A DNA stretch of 64,000 bases from Chitinophaga cymbidii (lineage in GTDB: Bacteria > Bacteroidota > Bacteroidia > Chitinophagales > Chitinophagaceae). The stretch is from NCBI RefSeq assembly GCF_007992715.1, contig NZ_BKAU01000002.1:868001-932000 (forward strand), in the 5' to 3' direction. Positions 15,023 to 24,838 of the stretch are shown here, piece after piece. Numbering within the stretch: the stretch's first letter is position 1; every line of letters begins with the position of its first letter. Below the pieces are notes generated by a model. That model was not told where the DNA came from, did no database searches, and saw only the letters and a list, made by a program, of their open reading frames with translations. The position numbers and the translations under genes were made by a program.

Positions 15023-16246
15023 ATGTCAACACCTAAATTCACGGAAAGGAAATTCATCGTCACCTTTATTTTCGTTACTTCTCTTTTCATGCTATGGGGC
15101 ATTGCCATTACGATGGGCGATGTGCTGAACAAACATTTCCAGAATGTGCTGGATGTATCGAAGGCGCAGTCCGGCCTCGTGCAGTTCTCCATTTTCGGCG
15201 CTTACTTCGTGATGGGTATTCCCGCGGGGTTGTTCATGAAGCGGTTCGGGTACAAGAACGGCGTATTGCTCGGCCTGTTCCTGTACGCTGCGGGAGCGTT
15301 CCTGTTCGTGCCGGCATCCAATGCGGAATCCTTCCTGTTCTTTCGGGTAGCCTTGTTCGTGTTGGCCTGTGGGCTGGCTACGCTGGAAACGGTGGCGCAT
15401 CCGTTCGTGGCTTCTTTGGGTGATCAGCGGACGAGTGACCAGCGTATCAACTTTGCGCAGTCGTTCAATGCTTTGGGCGCTGTGATCGGCCCTTTGCTCG
15501 GTGCGCATTTCATCTTCGGGAATACGGAAAGCGTAGGGCTGGATTCGGTGAAGCTGCTGTACATTTTCATCGGGCTGGTGATCGCCATGGTGGCAGTTTC
15601 GTTCTTTTTCGTAAAAGTACCGCCACTGGTAGACCCGCATGCCGCTTCGGCCGCCGCGGTGGAAGAAGGAGCCGTGAATGTGGACCTGGAGCCGGGTAAA
15701 AAATTGATCCAGCACCGCCATTTCATCTGGGCGGCCATCGCGCAGTTCTTCAACGTAGCGGCACAGGGCGGCACCTGGGCTTTCTTTATTAATTACGGTG
15801 TGGAGAAGATGGGCTTTACGGATGAGCGCTCGGCGCATTACTTTGCCCTCAGCATGGTCATGATGATGGCCGGCCGCTTCGCGGGAACCTACCTGATGAA
15901 GTTCATCGCCCCCAACAAACTGCTCGCAACCTTCGCCGCATGCAGCATCCTGATGTGCGTGATCGTGGCGCAGAGCTGGGGATGGCCTTCTTTCATCGCC
16001 CTGCTGATGATCAACTTCTTCTTCAGCATCATGTTCCCCACCATCTTCAGCCTGGGCCTGAAGAACCTCGGCGCCCATACGCAGCGCGCGTCTTCCTTCA
16101 TTGTGATGGGCGTTGTAGGCGGTGCGGTGTTCCCGCCGCTCATGGGTATGCTGGCGGACAAAGATGTGGCGCATGCTTACTACCTGCCGATCATCTGCTA
16201 TACCGTCATCTTCCTGTTCGGCTACAGGCTTTACCGCACAAAATAA
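15023..16246 (+). CDS. FHS-family sugar MFS transporter (L-fucose/glucose/galactose permease type)
   Basis: A 407-residue inner-membrane symporter with about 12 helices. The FHS family start is TSLFMLWGIAITMGDVLNKHFQ, followed by SAQ/SIFGAYFVMGIPAGLFMKRFGYKNGVLLGL, and LATLETVAHPFVASLG in helix 4. The second half has NVAAQGGTWAFFINYG and FPTIFSLGLKNLG. E. coli FucP imports L-fucose by proton symport. Here the gene lies just upstream of a PUL encoding a GH95 alpha-fucosidase, so fucose is a reasonable substrate by inference, but there is an intergenic gap with a large inverted repeat and no proof of co-regulation. Confidence 0.88.
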   Translation: MSTPKFTERKFIVTFIFVTSLFMLWGIAITMGDVLNKHFQNVLDVSKAQSGLVQFSIFGAYFVMGIPAGLFMKRFGYKNGVLLGLFLYAAGAFLFVPASNAESFLFFRVALFVLACGLATLETVAHPFVASLGDQRTSDQRINFAQSFNALGAVIGPLLGAHFIFGNTESVGLDSVKLLYIFIGLVIAMVAVSFFFVKVPPLVDPHAASAAAVEEGAVNVDLEPGKKLIQHRHFIWAAIAQFFNVAAQGGTWAFFINYGVEKMGFTDERSAHYFALSMVMMMAGRFAGTYLMKFIAPNKLLATFAACSILMCVIVAQSWGWPSFIALLMINFFFSIMFPTIFSLGLKNLGAHTQRASSFIVMGVVGGAVFPPLMGMLADKDVAHAYYLPIICYTVIFLFGYRLYRTK

Positions 16247-16295
16247 AGTGCCGTCAATACTAAAATAGCGAAGCCTGATATTTTTTTGGCAATAC

Positions 16296-16382
16296 GTGAA
16301 AGTAGGGTTGCAGTAAGAAGTTTTCATGGTGTAAATTCCGGAGAAAAGACTTAATTTACTGCAACCAGACATTCACTTTCAC
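16296..16382. repeat. Large nested inverted repeat upstream of the PUL 1 sigma factor
   Basis: Two concentric perfect inverted repeats lie between the FHS permease and fecI. The outer arms are GTGAAAGT (16296-16303) and ACTTTCAC (16375-16382); the inner arms are GGTTGCAGTAA (16306-16316) and TTACTGCAACC (16356-16366). Inside these, AAGTTTTC and GAAAA-GA-CTT can extend the pairing with a bulge. There is no T-run, so it is not an ordinary terminator. It ends 19 bp before the sigma-factor ATG. Confidence 0.7.
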
Positions 16383-16401
16383 CAGTGTAATTTGCCACGT
16401 T

Positions 16402-16980
16402 ATGCCACAGCCTGAAACGGCGGAAAAAATATTATTTCAATATGTGCAGCAACTGGAACGCGGCGATCAGCAGGCGCTGAGAAAGCTCGTGTTACACTTC
16501 AGCCCGTCCCTGCACCGCTTCGCCTGCAGCATGATGGGCAATATGGAGGAAGCGGAGGAGATCGTATCCGATGTTTTTGTGAAACTCTGGCGGCAGCGCG
16601 CCAACCTTCCCGCGGTGAACGCCCTCAAATACTACCTCTACAAATCCGTCAGGAATACCGCCCTGAATTACATCAAGCAGAACAACCGGCGGTCCGCCGG
16701 CCACTATAACTGGGAAGTGACCGCCAGGAACGCCGGGATGCCCACCCCGGAAGACTTCCTCATCTCCAAGGAGCAGCTCGTTTTTATCCGTGACGCCATC
16801 CGTGCCCTGCCACCCCGCTGCCAGGAAATTTTCATGCTGGTAAAGGAGGAAGGGCTTAGCTACGCCGAAGTGGCGGACCTGCTGGATATTTCCGCGGCTA
16901 CCGTGAACGTGCAGATCACCATCGCCCTGAAAAAAATATGGAAAACGCTGGACCCTGTGTTGCAGCTTCCCACCTCCTGA
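16402..16980 (+). CDS. RNA polymerase ECF sigma factor (FecI-like), PUL 1
   Basis: A 192-residue sigma-70 family protein. Region 2 (about 25-95) contains MMGNMEEAEEIVSDVFVKLWRQR and YLYKSVRNTALNYIKQ. Region 4 (about 128-180) contains ALPPRCQEIFMLVKEEGLSYAEVADLLDISAATVNVQI. In Bacteroidota such factors are paired with FecR anti-sigma factors and STN-bearing SusC transporters, exactly as here (FecR at 17115, SusC at 18350). Substrate binding by SusC should release the factor to activate the PUL. It is preceded by the nested inverted repeat. Confidence 0.93.
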   Translation: MPQPETAEKILFQYVQQLERGDQQALRKLVLHFSPSLHRFACSMMGNMEEAEEIVSDVFVKLWRQRANLPAVNALKYYLYKSVRNTALNYIKQNNRRSAGHYNWEVTARNAGMPTPEDFLISKEQLVFIRDAIRALPPRCQEIFMLVKEEGLSYAEVADLLDISAATVNVQITIALKKIWKTLDPVLQLPTS

Positions 16981-17114
16981 ACACATTCCCCGGCCTACAT
17001 CCACCGTTATCTGCCGCTCAATTTGCGGTGTTCCCCAAAAAAAACCTCTTTTTTCCCGCTCCCTTAATTGGATTTCCCTTTTCCGTTGTCTTATACACAT
17101 TATCACGATTTAAA

Positions 17115-18191
17115 ATGACCGACAGATTTTGGGAACTGATGGCCAGGAACTGGAGTGGCAACATCTCGGAGGAAGAAAGGGCCGAGCTGGAACGATACCT
17201 GCTGGAACATCCGGAATACTGGCTGAAAGCAGGATTGGAAAAGCGGCTGGACTACAAGGCCGGCACGCACTTGTCCGCTTCACAGGCCGGCGCGCTGGCC
17301 GACGAGGTGCTGGCCAGGATACAGGCGGAAGAAACCGGGGAGCCCGCTGCTGATGCGCCTGGCAAGACGCAGGCAGACGAAGCGGGGGAACCGGCGGAAA
17401 GCAAACGCGGCCGGGTAAAACGCCGCGTGGCGCTGATGCTCGCAGTGCTTATCGGCGTCGTCTTCACCTGGTACCTCTGGAAACCGGCCATGGATAAACC
17501 GCTCAAGGAAATTGCCACCATTCCCGGCATGAAAACAAGCATCAATCTTGGAGACGGCACCACCGTCTGGCTGAACGCCGGCAGCACGCTGCGCTACCCG
17601 GAAGTATTCAACCGGCAGGATAACATACGCGAAGTATTCCTGGAAGGCGAAGGGTATTTCCAGGTGAAACAGCAGGCCGGCAAGCCTTTTATCATCCATA
17701 CCTCCACCATGGATGTGAAGGTGCTTGGCACCACCTTGAATGTAAGGGCGTATGCGGACGAAGACTTTTCCGAAACCGCGCTGGTGAACGGCGCTGTGAT
17801 GGTGACCGTGCAGGGGAAAGACTTTTACCTCAAGCCGCGCGAGAAAGTGATCGTCAGGAAAAAGAACAATGCCGCCCCGGCGGGCGGGCGGCGGAAAACC
17901 CCGGCGGAACAGATCTCCCTGGAACCCGTACGCGGCGTGAGCGACAGCCTGCTCATGGAAACAGCCTGGCGGGAAGAAAAACTGGTGTTCCAGGATGAAA
18001 CCTTTGCCGCGCTTGCTTTGCGGTTAGAGCGATGGTATGGTGTGAAGATCACCATTAATGACCCCGCGCTGCGCAACAGCCGCTTCAGCGGGCGGGCGGA
18101 CAATGTATCGCTGGAACAGCTGCTCAGCATTCTCAATGCCATAACACCATTCAACTATGATATAAAAGAAAGGGAAGTGATCATTCAATAA
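17115..18191 (+). CDS. FecR-type anti-sigma factor, PUL 1
   Basis: A 358-residue inner-membrane regulator. A cytoplasmic N-terminal part (1-103) begins MTDRFWELMARNWSG, a single membrane helix spans about 104-122, then comes the periplasmic FecR domain with IPGMKTSINLGDGTTVWLNAGSTLRYP and EGEGYFQVKQQAGKPFIIHT. A C-terminal DUF4974-like part has RLERWYGVKITINDPALRNSRFSG. It should bind the FecI factor inside and the STN domain of SusC outside. I chose ATG 17115; an open frame reaches back to 16938 inside the sigma gene but encodes unrelated residues. It is separated from susC by a gap holding a 9-bp hairpin. Confidence 0.93.
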   Translation: MTDRFWELMARNWSGNISEEERAELERYLLEHPEYWLKAGLEKRLDYKAGTHLSASQAGALADEVLARIQAEETGEPAADAPGKTQADEAGEPAESKRGRVKRRVALMLAVLIGVVFTWYLWKPAMDKPLKEIATIPGMKTSINLGDGTTVWLNAGSTLRYPEVFNRQDNIREVFLEGEGYFQVKQQAGKPFIIHTSTMDVKVLGTTLNVRAYADEDFSETALVNGAVMVTVQGKDFYLKPREKVIVRKKNNAAPAGGRRKTPAEQISLEPVRGVSDSLLMETAWREEKLVFQDETFAALALRLERWYGVKITINDPALRNSRFSGRADNVSLEQLLSILNAITPFNYDIKEREVIIQ

Positions 18192-18273
18192 ACAGGAATA
18201 CCGATGAATGCAAATTTGATACTGGGGCATCCGCCCTGGTCAGGGCATCTTATTGCCGCAACGTTATGAAAAA

Positions 18274-18297
18274 CGGGGAATAGTGACGTATTCCCCG
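18274..18297 (+). ncRNA. Leader hairpin between fecR and susC, PUL 1
   Basis: A perfect 9-bp stem CGGGGAATA / TATTCCCCG with loop GTGACG lies 52 nt before the susC ATG. No T-run follows, so it is not a simple terminator. An equivalent hairpin with the same TGACG loop core and two compensatory stem changes lies at 30191-30212 in PUL 2, suggesting a conserved RNA element. Confidence 0.55.
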
Positions 18298-18349
18298 CCG
18301 GAAAATACAGGTGTATCCTCCTTAGTTTAAATTAAAACCACTGTAATTT

Positions 18350-21300
18350 ATGAAAAAAAATTCTGGGCGGGCATGCTATGTCATGCCTGCTGCCATTCGA
18401 AAGCTTCTACTCATGCTTAAATTTACCGGCCTGTTCCTGATAGCTTTTCTGGAAGTTGCCGCCTCCGGGTACTCGCAGCACAAGGTTTCCATCTCCGTAA
18501 AGAATGCCAGCATGGAAAAGATCCTGCATTACCTTGAAAAGCGTTCCAGCTATGTATTTTACTATAATAACGAGGACCTGGAAAAACTGCCTCCCATCGA
18601 CCTGTCCATGAAAGAGGTCACCGTCAGCACCCTGCTCGATTCCCTCGCCCGGCGGCTGGACATTCAATACAAAGTGCTGGAAGATAACCTGGTGGTCATC
18701 CGTAAGGATGTCAGCGCCGTACGTGCGAAGCGGATCACCGGCAAGGTGGTGAATGCCCGTGGAGAGCCGCTGCCCGGTATTTCCGTGCAGATAAAAGGTA
18801 CTTCGCAGGGCGTTGCCACGGGGGAAGACGGCACTTTCAGCCTGGAAACGCCGGAGAACGCCACGCTGGTATTTTCCGCGATCGGGTTCCTCAAAAAGGA
18901 GGTCGTCATCGGCAGTCAGACCACTTTGTCCATCATCCTTGAAGAAGATGTGGCGGGTTTGAATGAAGTGGTGGTGGTAGGATATGGCGATCAGAAAAAA
19001 TCAGATCTCACCGGTTCCATCACCTCCGTAAAATCAAAAGAGATAAAGAACCTGCCGGTAAGATCGGTGGCGGAAGCCTTGCAGGGCAGGGCCGCCGGCG
19101 TGATGATCAGCAAGGATAACGGCAGGCCCGGCTCCGGATCGCAGATCATCATCCGTGGCGTGGGCTCCATCAACGGCCTCAATCCATTGTTTGTAATTGA
19201 CGGTGTGCCCCGCGGCAATAACTCCGACTTCAACCCCAAAGACGTGGAATCCATCGAGATCATCAAAGACGCCAGTGCCGCGGCCATCTACGGCGCGCAG
19301 GCGGCGGGCGGCGTGGTGCTCATCACCACCAAAAGAGGCAGCTTCGATCAGAAAACGAATTATGATTTCAGCGCCACCCGCGGCGTGCGCAAGATCACCG
19401 ATTCTTACCGGATGCTGGAAACCCCCGATTACATCCGCGCAAGAAGAGGCATCAAGCAGGACTACTCCCTCTGGAACAATCCCGATCTCCCGAATACGGA
19501 CTGGTTCAACGAACTGTTCCAGGACGGCCTGGAGCAAAGCTACCAGCTCTCCGTGAGCGGCGGCACCAGCAAAAGCCGTTATTATATTTCCGGCAGCTAC
19601 GAACGGGAAGACGGCATTCAGAAGAACAACTTCTGGGAACGCTTCGCTTTACGGGTGAATGGTGATTATAAACTTGGCAAGCGCTTTACGTTCGGCCATC
19701 AGCTTTATATGGCGAAGATCGGCGCCAATCCCACTACGCGCGACTTTCCCTGGCGCACATTGCCCTACATGGCCGTTTATAATGCGGACGGCAGCTTTGC
19801 CCGCGTGCCCGCGGAAGTGGAGTTCTCCGGCGGCAACGACGTAGCCTCCCTCGCTTACAGCCACCGCAAGGAAGGCGAGCTGCTGCTGGACGGTGTGCTG
19901 TACCTCGAATGGAACATACTCGACGGGCTGACGCTGCGCACCACCACCGGCGGCGGTTTCAGCGGCAGCTTCACCGATAACTTCACCGAAAGGAACGACC
20001 TCGCAAGAACTGTTTACCCCGAATCATACTCCAAAGCATCCGGCTACAGCGAAAGTTATACGTGGACCACGTTGCTGACCTATTCAAAGGTCTTCGCAAA
20101 GAAACACGACTTCCGAATCATGGCCGGCTACGAAGCGCGGAAATCCTTTGCTTCCGGCCTGAGCGCCAACGCCACCGGGTTCCCCGTGAAAGTCGCCGAA
20201 TCTTTTTCGTTGTCCACCAACCCCAACAAAACCGCCAACGGCGCGCTTAGCTACGGGCGCTTCCTGTCGCAGTTCGGACGTTTAAACTACAGCTATGACA
20301 ATAAATATCTACTCACTGCCAATATCCGCCGCGACGGTTCTCCCAAATTCGGGCCCGCCAACCGCTGGGGCGTATTTCCTTCCCTCGCTTTCGGCTGGAA
20401 AGTGCAGGAAGAGCCATTCTTCAAACAGCTGGACCAGCAGCTGATCACGCAGCTGAAACCCAGGGTGAGCTGGGGCATCCTCGGCAACGACGCTGCCATC
20501 AGCAACTTTGCGTACCTGCCTTCCTACCAGCAGGTAGAGCAGCACAGTTTCGATGAATCCACGATCATCGGCGGATTCAATTCCATCAAAGTAGTGAACG
20601 AGAACATCCGCTGGGAAGAGATACATACCGTGAATGTGGGGCTGGACCTGAGCATGTTCCGCGACCGCGTCGCCGTTTCCGCCGAATACTACAGCCGGCA
20701 AACGAAAGACATGCTGTACAACCTCCCCACGCCGTTCTCCTCCGGCATTGCCAGCTATTATTCCAACACCAGCACCATGCCGGTGAACATCGGCAAGATA
20801 TCCAACAAGGGATGGGAGCTGAGCGTGACGTACCAGGACCGCCGCGGAGATTTCAACTGGTCCGTGTCCGGCAACATTTCGCAGAACAGGAACAAAGTAG
20901 TGGACCTTGGTTTGCCTTCGGCCTACATCTACAGCGGCAGCGCCATGTTCATGACGGGCAACTCTCCGTTCAAGACCGTGAACGGACAGCCGATAGGGCA
21001 GGTATATGGCCTGGTGGCGGAAGGGCTGATCAAAACCAAAGAAGAAATAGATGGATTGAACGCCACCGCCACGCAGAAGGCGCTGGAAGCCGGCACCATC
21101 AATCCCGGACAGGTAGCCTGGTACAATCATCAGCTCACCGGCCCCGGCGACCTGCGGTATAAAGACCTGAACGGCGACGGCAGGATCACCGACGCGGACC
21201 GCACCTTCATCGGCAACCCCTGGCCGAAGCTGCAATACGGCCTCAACGTCAACCTCGGGTACAAGGGCTTCGACCTCACCGCGCTGGTGGTTGGCGTGGC

Positions 21301-21754
21301 CGGTCGAGATGTGATCAACGGCGTGCGCATCTTTGAACAATCCTTCAAACAGGATTATCAATCCACCTACGATATTTTCAACGCATCGTATTTCCTCGGC
21401 AACGGGCTCACAGATCAGCCAAGGCTGGGCGTCACCGATCCGGCGAACCCGAACAAGTTTATCCAGGACCCGAGCAACAACTACTCCTGGTATTCTTCCT
21501 ACTATGTGGAAGACGGCTCATACCTGAAGATCAAGAACATCTCGCTCGGTTATACCATTCCGCGCAAGCTCACGGAACGCTACAGGATCAAAAATCTCCG
21601 GGTGTACGTAACAGGCCAGAACCTGTTCACGTTCACCAGGTTTTCCGGTCTTGATCCCGAGTTCTCCAACGACGTGAAGAACCACGGATTGTACGGCATC
21701 AACACCTACCCGATGACGAAGCTGTTTTCCGCCGGGCTTGATCTTAACTTCTAA
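18350..21754 (+). CDS. SusC-type TonB-dependent outer-membrane transporter with STN domain, PUL 1
   Basis: A 1134-residue outer-membrane glycan importer. After a long signal region (about 1-43) comes an STN (secretin/TonB N-terminal) domain at 45-118, used for signalling to FecR. A carboxypeptidase-regulatory-like domain follows (128-197), then the SusC hallmark LNEVVVVGYG (204-213), the plug (about 214-335) and a 22-strand barrel ending TKLFSAGLDLNF. TonB/ExbBD are not encoded nearby. Together with the downstream SusD lipoprotein it should form the pedal-bin uptake complex. The GH95 gene downstream suggests a fucosylated oligosaccharide as cargo. Confidence 0.95.
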   Translation: MKKNSGRACYVMPAAIRKLLLMLKFTGLFLIAFLEVAASGYSQHKVSISVKNASMEKILHYLEKRSSYVFYYNNEDLEKLPPIDLSMKEVTVSTLLDSLARRLDIQYKVLEDNLVVIRKDVSAVRAKRITGKVVNARGEPLPGISVQIKGTSQGVATGEDGTFSLETPENATLVFSAIGFLKKEVVIGSQTTLSIILEEDVAGLNEVVVVGYGDQKKSDLTGSITSVKSKEIKNLPVRSVAEALQGRAAGVMISKDNGRPGSGSQIIIRGVGSINGLNPLFVIDGVPRGNNSDFNPKDVESIEIIKDASAAAIYGAQAAGGVVLITTKRGSFDQKTNYDFSATRGVRKITDSYRMLETPDYIRARRGIKQDYSLWNNPDLPNTDWFNELFQDGLEQSYQLSVSGGTSKSRYYISGSYEREDGIQKNNFWERFALRVNGDYKLGKRFTFGHQLYMAKIGANPTTRDFPWRTLPYMAVYNADGSFARVPAEVEFSGGNDVASLAYSHRKEGELLLDGVLYLEWNILDGLTLRTTTGGGFSGSFTDNFTERNDLARTVYPESYSKASGYSESYTWTTLLTYSKVFAKKHDFRIMAGYEARKSFASGLSANATGFPVKVAESFSLSTNPNKTANGALSYGRFLSQFGRLNYSYDNKYLLTANIRRDGSPKFGPANRWGVFPSLAFGWKVQEEPFFKQLDQQLITQLKPRVSWGILGNDAAISNFAYLPSYQQVEQHSFDESTIIGGFNSIKVVNENIRWEEIHTVNVGLDLSMFRDRVAVSAEYYSRQTKDMLYNLPTPFSSGIASYYSNTSTMPVNIGKISNKGWELSVTYQDRRGDFNWSVSGNISQNRNKVVDLGLPSAYIYSGSAMFMTGNSPFKTVNGQPIGQVYGLVAEGLIKTKEEIDGLNATATQKALEAGTINPGQVAWYNHQLTGPGDLRYKDLNGDGRITDADRTFIGNPWPKLQYGLNVNLGYKGFDLTALVVGVAGRDVINGVRIFEQSFKQDYQSTYDIFNASYFLGNGLTDQPRLGVTDPANPNKFIQDPSNNYSWYSSYYVEDGSYLKIKNISLGYTIPRKLTERYRIKNLRVYVTGQNLFTFTRFSGLDPEFSNDVKNHGLYGINTYPMTKLFSAGLDLNF

Positions 21755-21770
21755 CTACAAATCTTGACTG

Positions 21771-23546
21771 ATGAAAAAAATATTCGCAGGTTTTATATCG
21801 ATGATGATGGTGGTGGCCGGCAGCGGATGCAGCGAATCCTTCCTCGATCTGGAAGATACCGGTTCCATTTCCCAAAGTAATTTCCCCAGCTCGCTGAATC
21901 ATATCGACCTGATGCTGGTGTCTGTTTACGGCGTGCAGCACGAAAGGGGCTTTATGGGCTACTGGTGGCATGGTTATTCTGTCTTTTGTCTTGATCACAC
22001 GATCGACATGCAATGGCGTAACGATGATGCGTGGATCGGCATCAGCACCGGCATGGCAAGGCTCGGCGATAACAAGATCAGCTTTCAGTGGCGGGATATC
22101 CAGAAAGGTATTTACTATGCCAACAGTACGCTGGAAGCCATCGAGCGTTACCGCGTTACGGCGCCCCCCGGCGAGGCGAAGGCGCTGGACAACAAGGCGG
22201 GCGAAGCCTATTTCATGCGCGGCTTCTACCTCTGGCATTTACAGGTGCTGTACAGCCAGCCGCAGCTGAATGGCATGGGCGTGCCCATTATCCGCGCCGT
22301 GCCGAAAGATCTGCAAAGCATGTCCGTTCCCCGCGCGTCCACCGGCGAAGCCTACCAGGCCATGATAGAAGATTTCAAAAGAGCGGAAGTGCTGCTGGAC
22401 GGCCAGGAGGATAATCACCGCGCCACCAGATGGTCTGCCAAGGCGGCGCTGGCCAGAACCTATCTCTTCGCCGGCAAAACAGACAGCGCGAAGCTGTACC
22501 TCGAAGACTGCATTCAGAACAGCGGAAAAACGCTCGTGTCCTTCGATCATTACAAGAACATGTTCAACGGCGATACAAAGTTTGAATACAACTCCGAATC
22601 ATTCTATGAAGTAGGCAACAGGCTGAACCCCGAGCTGCCCAACAACAACGGCTCTACGCAACAGAATACCGGCTCCGGCGCATCGCAGCTGTATACGCCG
22701 TTTTACATCAATCCCGGCGACGGTGAACGCAAAGCGATGGGATACAGCAACCAGTTTATGCACGACCGCAACCTGTTCCGCTTTGGTTATCACGATGCGC
22801 CGCCGCTGACCGTAACAGAGCAGGTGGGCGGCACATGGAAACTGCAGGATGATTATGTAGCGCAGCAAATGGAACGCAGGGAGCAGGCAGGCCGGCAAGC
22901 GGACGGTCCGGACCCGCGCCTGTATGTCTGCGCGCTGCAACCCTTCTTTGATTCTGTAAAAGTAGCGGGACAGTACTACAGGGTGGCGCAGGCGGAATTC
23001 GGGAAATGGTATACCCTCGATCCCGCTACGGGACTTGACCCGGACGATTTTTACGGCTGGCCGCTGCGGAAGAACCAGTATCTCGAAGGAAAGCTGGAAG
23101 AAGCCAGGAACATCGCGGGCGCCAACTATTACTTCATCCGGCTGGCAGACATTTACCTGATGTATGCCGAAGTGCTGAAAAGCTCCAATCCCTCGCTGGC
23201 GCTCGAATATATCAATAAAGTGCACCGCCGGGCTTACAACTACGATCCGAATACCGCATCGCCGGTGGATTATGCATCGCTGACAGCCCGCACAAAAGCG
23301 GCGGCTGATGATCATCTCGCCAACGATCCGCTGTTGTATGAGCGCTGGGCGGAGTTCTTCGGGGAAGCGAAATGGTGGGAAGATGTACGCCGGCTCAACC
23401 TCGGCCAGCAGGAGGCGAATTATTACAAAACAGTAGCGGCCGGCCGCAAGATCACCTGGCGGGATGAACATTATGCCATGCCCATACCGCCGCTGGAATT
23501 TGAAACGAACACCAATCCGGGTATGAAGCAGAATCCCGGTTATTAA
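21771..23546 (+). CDS. SusD-like glycan-binding lipoprotein, PUL 1
   Basis: A 591-residue surface lipoprotein with signal peptide and lipidated Cys20 (VVAGSGC). It has the SusD/RagB pattern: an N-terminal TPR-like part with AYFMRGFYLWHLQVLY, and a C-terminal part with IRLADIYLMYAEVLKSSNPSLALEYINKVHRRA and ERWAEFFGEAKWWEDVRRL. It starts 16 bp after the susC stop. It caps the SusC barrel and binds the glycan. The length is in the usual range. Confidence 0.94.
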   Translation: MKKIFAGFISMMMVVAGSGCSESFLDLEDTGSISQSNFPSSLNHIDLMLVSVYGVQHERGFMGYWWHGYSVFCLDHTIDMQWRNDDAWIGISTGMARLGDNKISFQWRDIQKGIYYANSTLEAIERYRVTAPPGEAKALDNKAGEAYFMRGFYLWHLQVLYSQPQLNGMGVPIIRAVPKDLQSMSVPRASTGEAYQAMIEDFKRAEVLLDGQEDNHRATRWSAKAALARTYLFAGKTDSAKLYLEDCIQNSGKTLVSFDHYKNMFNGDTKFEYNSESFYEVGNRLNPELPNNNGSTQQNTGSGASQLYTPFYINPGDGERKAMGYSNQFMHDRNLFRFGYHDAPPLTVTEQVGGTWKLQDDYVAQQMERREQAGRQADGPDPRLYVCALQPFFDSVKVAGQYYRVAQAEFGKWYTLDPATGLDPDDFYGWPLRKNQYLEGKLEEARNIAGANYYFIRLADIYLMYAEVLKSSNPSLALEYINKVHRRAYNYDPNTASPVDYASLTARTKAAADDHLANDPLLYERWAEFFGEAKWWEDVRRLNLGQQEANYYKTVAAGRKITWRDEHYAMPIPPLEFETNTNPGMKQNPGY

Positions 23547-23559
23547 ATAATAATAACAG

Positions 23560-24783
23560 ATGAAAAACGATCTTTTAAAACGAAGGGAATTCCTCGGCAA
23601 CATTTCAAAAGCAGGACTACTAAGCTGCCTGCCTATTGGTCAGCTCAGCGCCGAAACCACGGCGCCCCGCGAAACAAATACCTTCCTCACAGCGCCCTAT
23701 CTGCAGCACATGACGCCGGAAGCGGTCACCCTGATGTGGATCACCTCGCAAAAAAGCCTGAACTGGGTGGAGCTTGGCGAACCCGGCGGTGAGAAAAGAA
23801 AGCTGCAAAGCGCCCGTCATGGCCTGGTAGAAGCCTACAACCGGATCAACAAGATCAGGGCCACGGGCCTGAAACCCGGTACTACCTACGAGTACAGCAT
23901 CTTTTCAAGAGAGATACAGGTGTTTGAACCGTACAAAGTAGTCTACGGCGAAACCATTCAGCAAGGCCCTTTCACCTTCACTACACCGGCGGCAAAGCCG
24001 GATGAAGTAAGCCTGGTGGTGTTCAACGACTTGCACAATCATCCCGCCAACATCACAGAACTGATAGAAAAATTCGGGAAAGAAGATGAATATGATTTTG
24101 TGGTGTTCAATGGCGATACTTTTAATTGGGTAGATGGCGAGGAGCCGATCGTGAAAGACCTGCTGACGCCCTGCGGCAAAGCGTTCTCCACAAAACGGCC
24201 GTTCCTGATGATACAGGGCAATCATGAACCGCGGGGGAATTACGCCCGGCAGATGTTCGACTATTTTGATTACCCGGAAGACCGCTGCTACTATGCCTTT
24301 ACGCAAGGCCCGGTACGTTTTGTGGTCATGGATTCGGGAGAGGACAAGAACGATACGGACGTGGAATATTCCGGTCTTGTTTCTTTTGATGATTACCGGA
24401 AGGAACAGGCGGAATGGCTGGAAAAGGAAATACAAAGTAAGGAATTCAAACAGGCGGCCTTCCGTGTAGTGTTCATTCACATCCCCGTATGGCATGCGGG
24501 AGACCGGCATGGCACCCTGCATTGCCGGGAGCTGTTCAATCCGTTGTTCAACAAGGGAAAGATCGATATAGCGATCTCCGGCCATACGCACCGTTACAAA
24601 ACCTGGGACGCGGACCCGCAGACACATCATTACCCGATCGTGATCGGCGGCGGCCCCGGCTTTACCGGCAGGGGAGGCGGCACCCGCACCATCATCAAGC
24701 TGCATGCTACCCGCAGGCAATTATCGCTGCGGATGCTGATTGACGACGGAACAGTGGTAGGCGCCTATGATCTGAAGAAATAA
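23560..24783 (+). CDS. Tat-exported metallophosphoesterase (purple-acid-phosphatase-like)
   Basis: A 407-residue hydrolase. The N-terminus KRREFLGNISKAG resembles a twin-arginine signal (RR at 8-9). An N-terminal fibronectin-type segment (about 42-142) has PYLQHMTPEAVTLMW. The calcineurin-like domain has all five metal motifs: DLH (157-159), GD (185-186), GNHE (220-223), His307 in FIHIPVWH, and GHTH (341-344). It could remove phosphate from a phosphorylated glycan or nucleotide. It starts 13 bp after the susD stop and ends before a strong terminator, so it is part of the susCD transcript. A phosphatase in a PUL with a fucosidase is noteworthy. Confidence 0.9.
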   Translation: MKNDLLKRREFLGNISKAGLLSCLPIGQLSAETTAPRETNTFLTAPYLQHMTPEAVTLMWITSQKSLNWVELGEPGGEKRKLQSARHGLVEAYNRINKIRATGLKPGTTYEYSIFSREIQVFEPYKVVYGETIQQGPFTFTTPAAKPDEVSLVVFNDLHNHPANITELIEKFGKEDEYDFVVFNGDTFNWVDGEEPIVKDLLTPCGKAFSTKRPFLMIQGNHEPRGNYARQMFDYFDYPEDRCYYAFTQGPVRFVVMDSGEDKNDTDVEYSGLVSFDDYRKEQAEWLEKEIQSKEFKQAAFRVVFIHIPVWHAGDRHGTLHCRELFNPLFNKGKIDIAISGHTHRYKTWDADPQTHHYPIVIGGGPGFTGRGGGTRTIIKLHATRRQLSLRMLIDDGTVVGAYDLKK

Positions 24784-24807
24784 GGTGGTCCTGTTATAAC
24801 AAAGAAG

Positions 24808-24838
24808 GCTGTGCCGTGAAAACGGTGCAGCTTTTTTT
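24808..24838 (+). terminator. Rho-independent terminator after the metallophosphoesterase gene
   Basis: A 10-bp stem GCTGTGCCGT / ACGGTGCAGC (two G-T wobbles) with a GAAA tetraloop is followed by seven T residues. It separates the SusC-SusD-phosphoesterase unit from the GH95 gene, implying a separate promoter for the latter. Confidence 0.9.

Noticed and set aside
16938..17114. Extended N-terminus of the PUL 1 FecR protein
   Set aside because: The extension lies partly inside the sigma-factor gene and its residues are unlike any anti-sigma domain.
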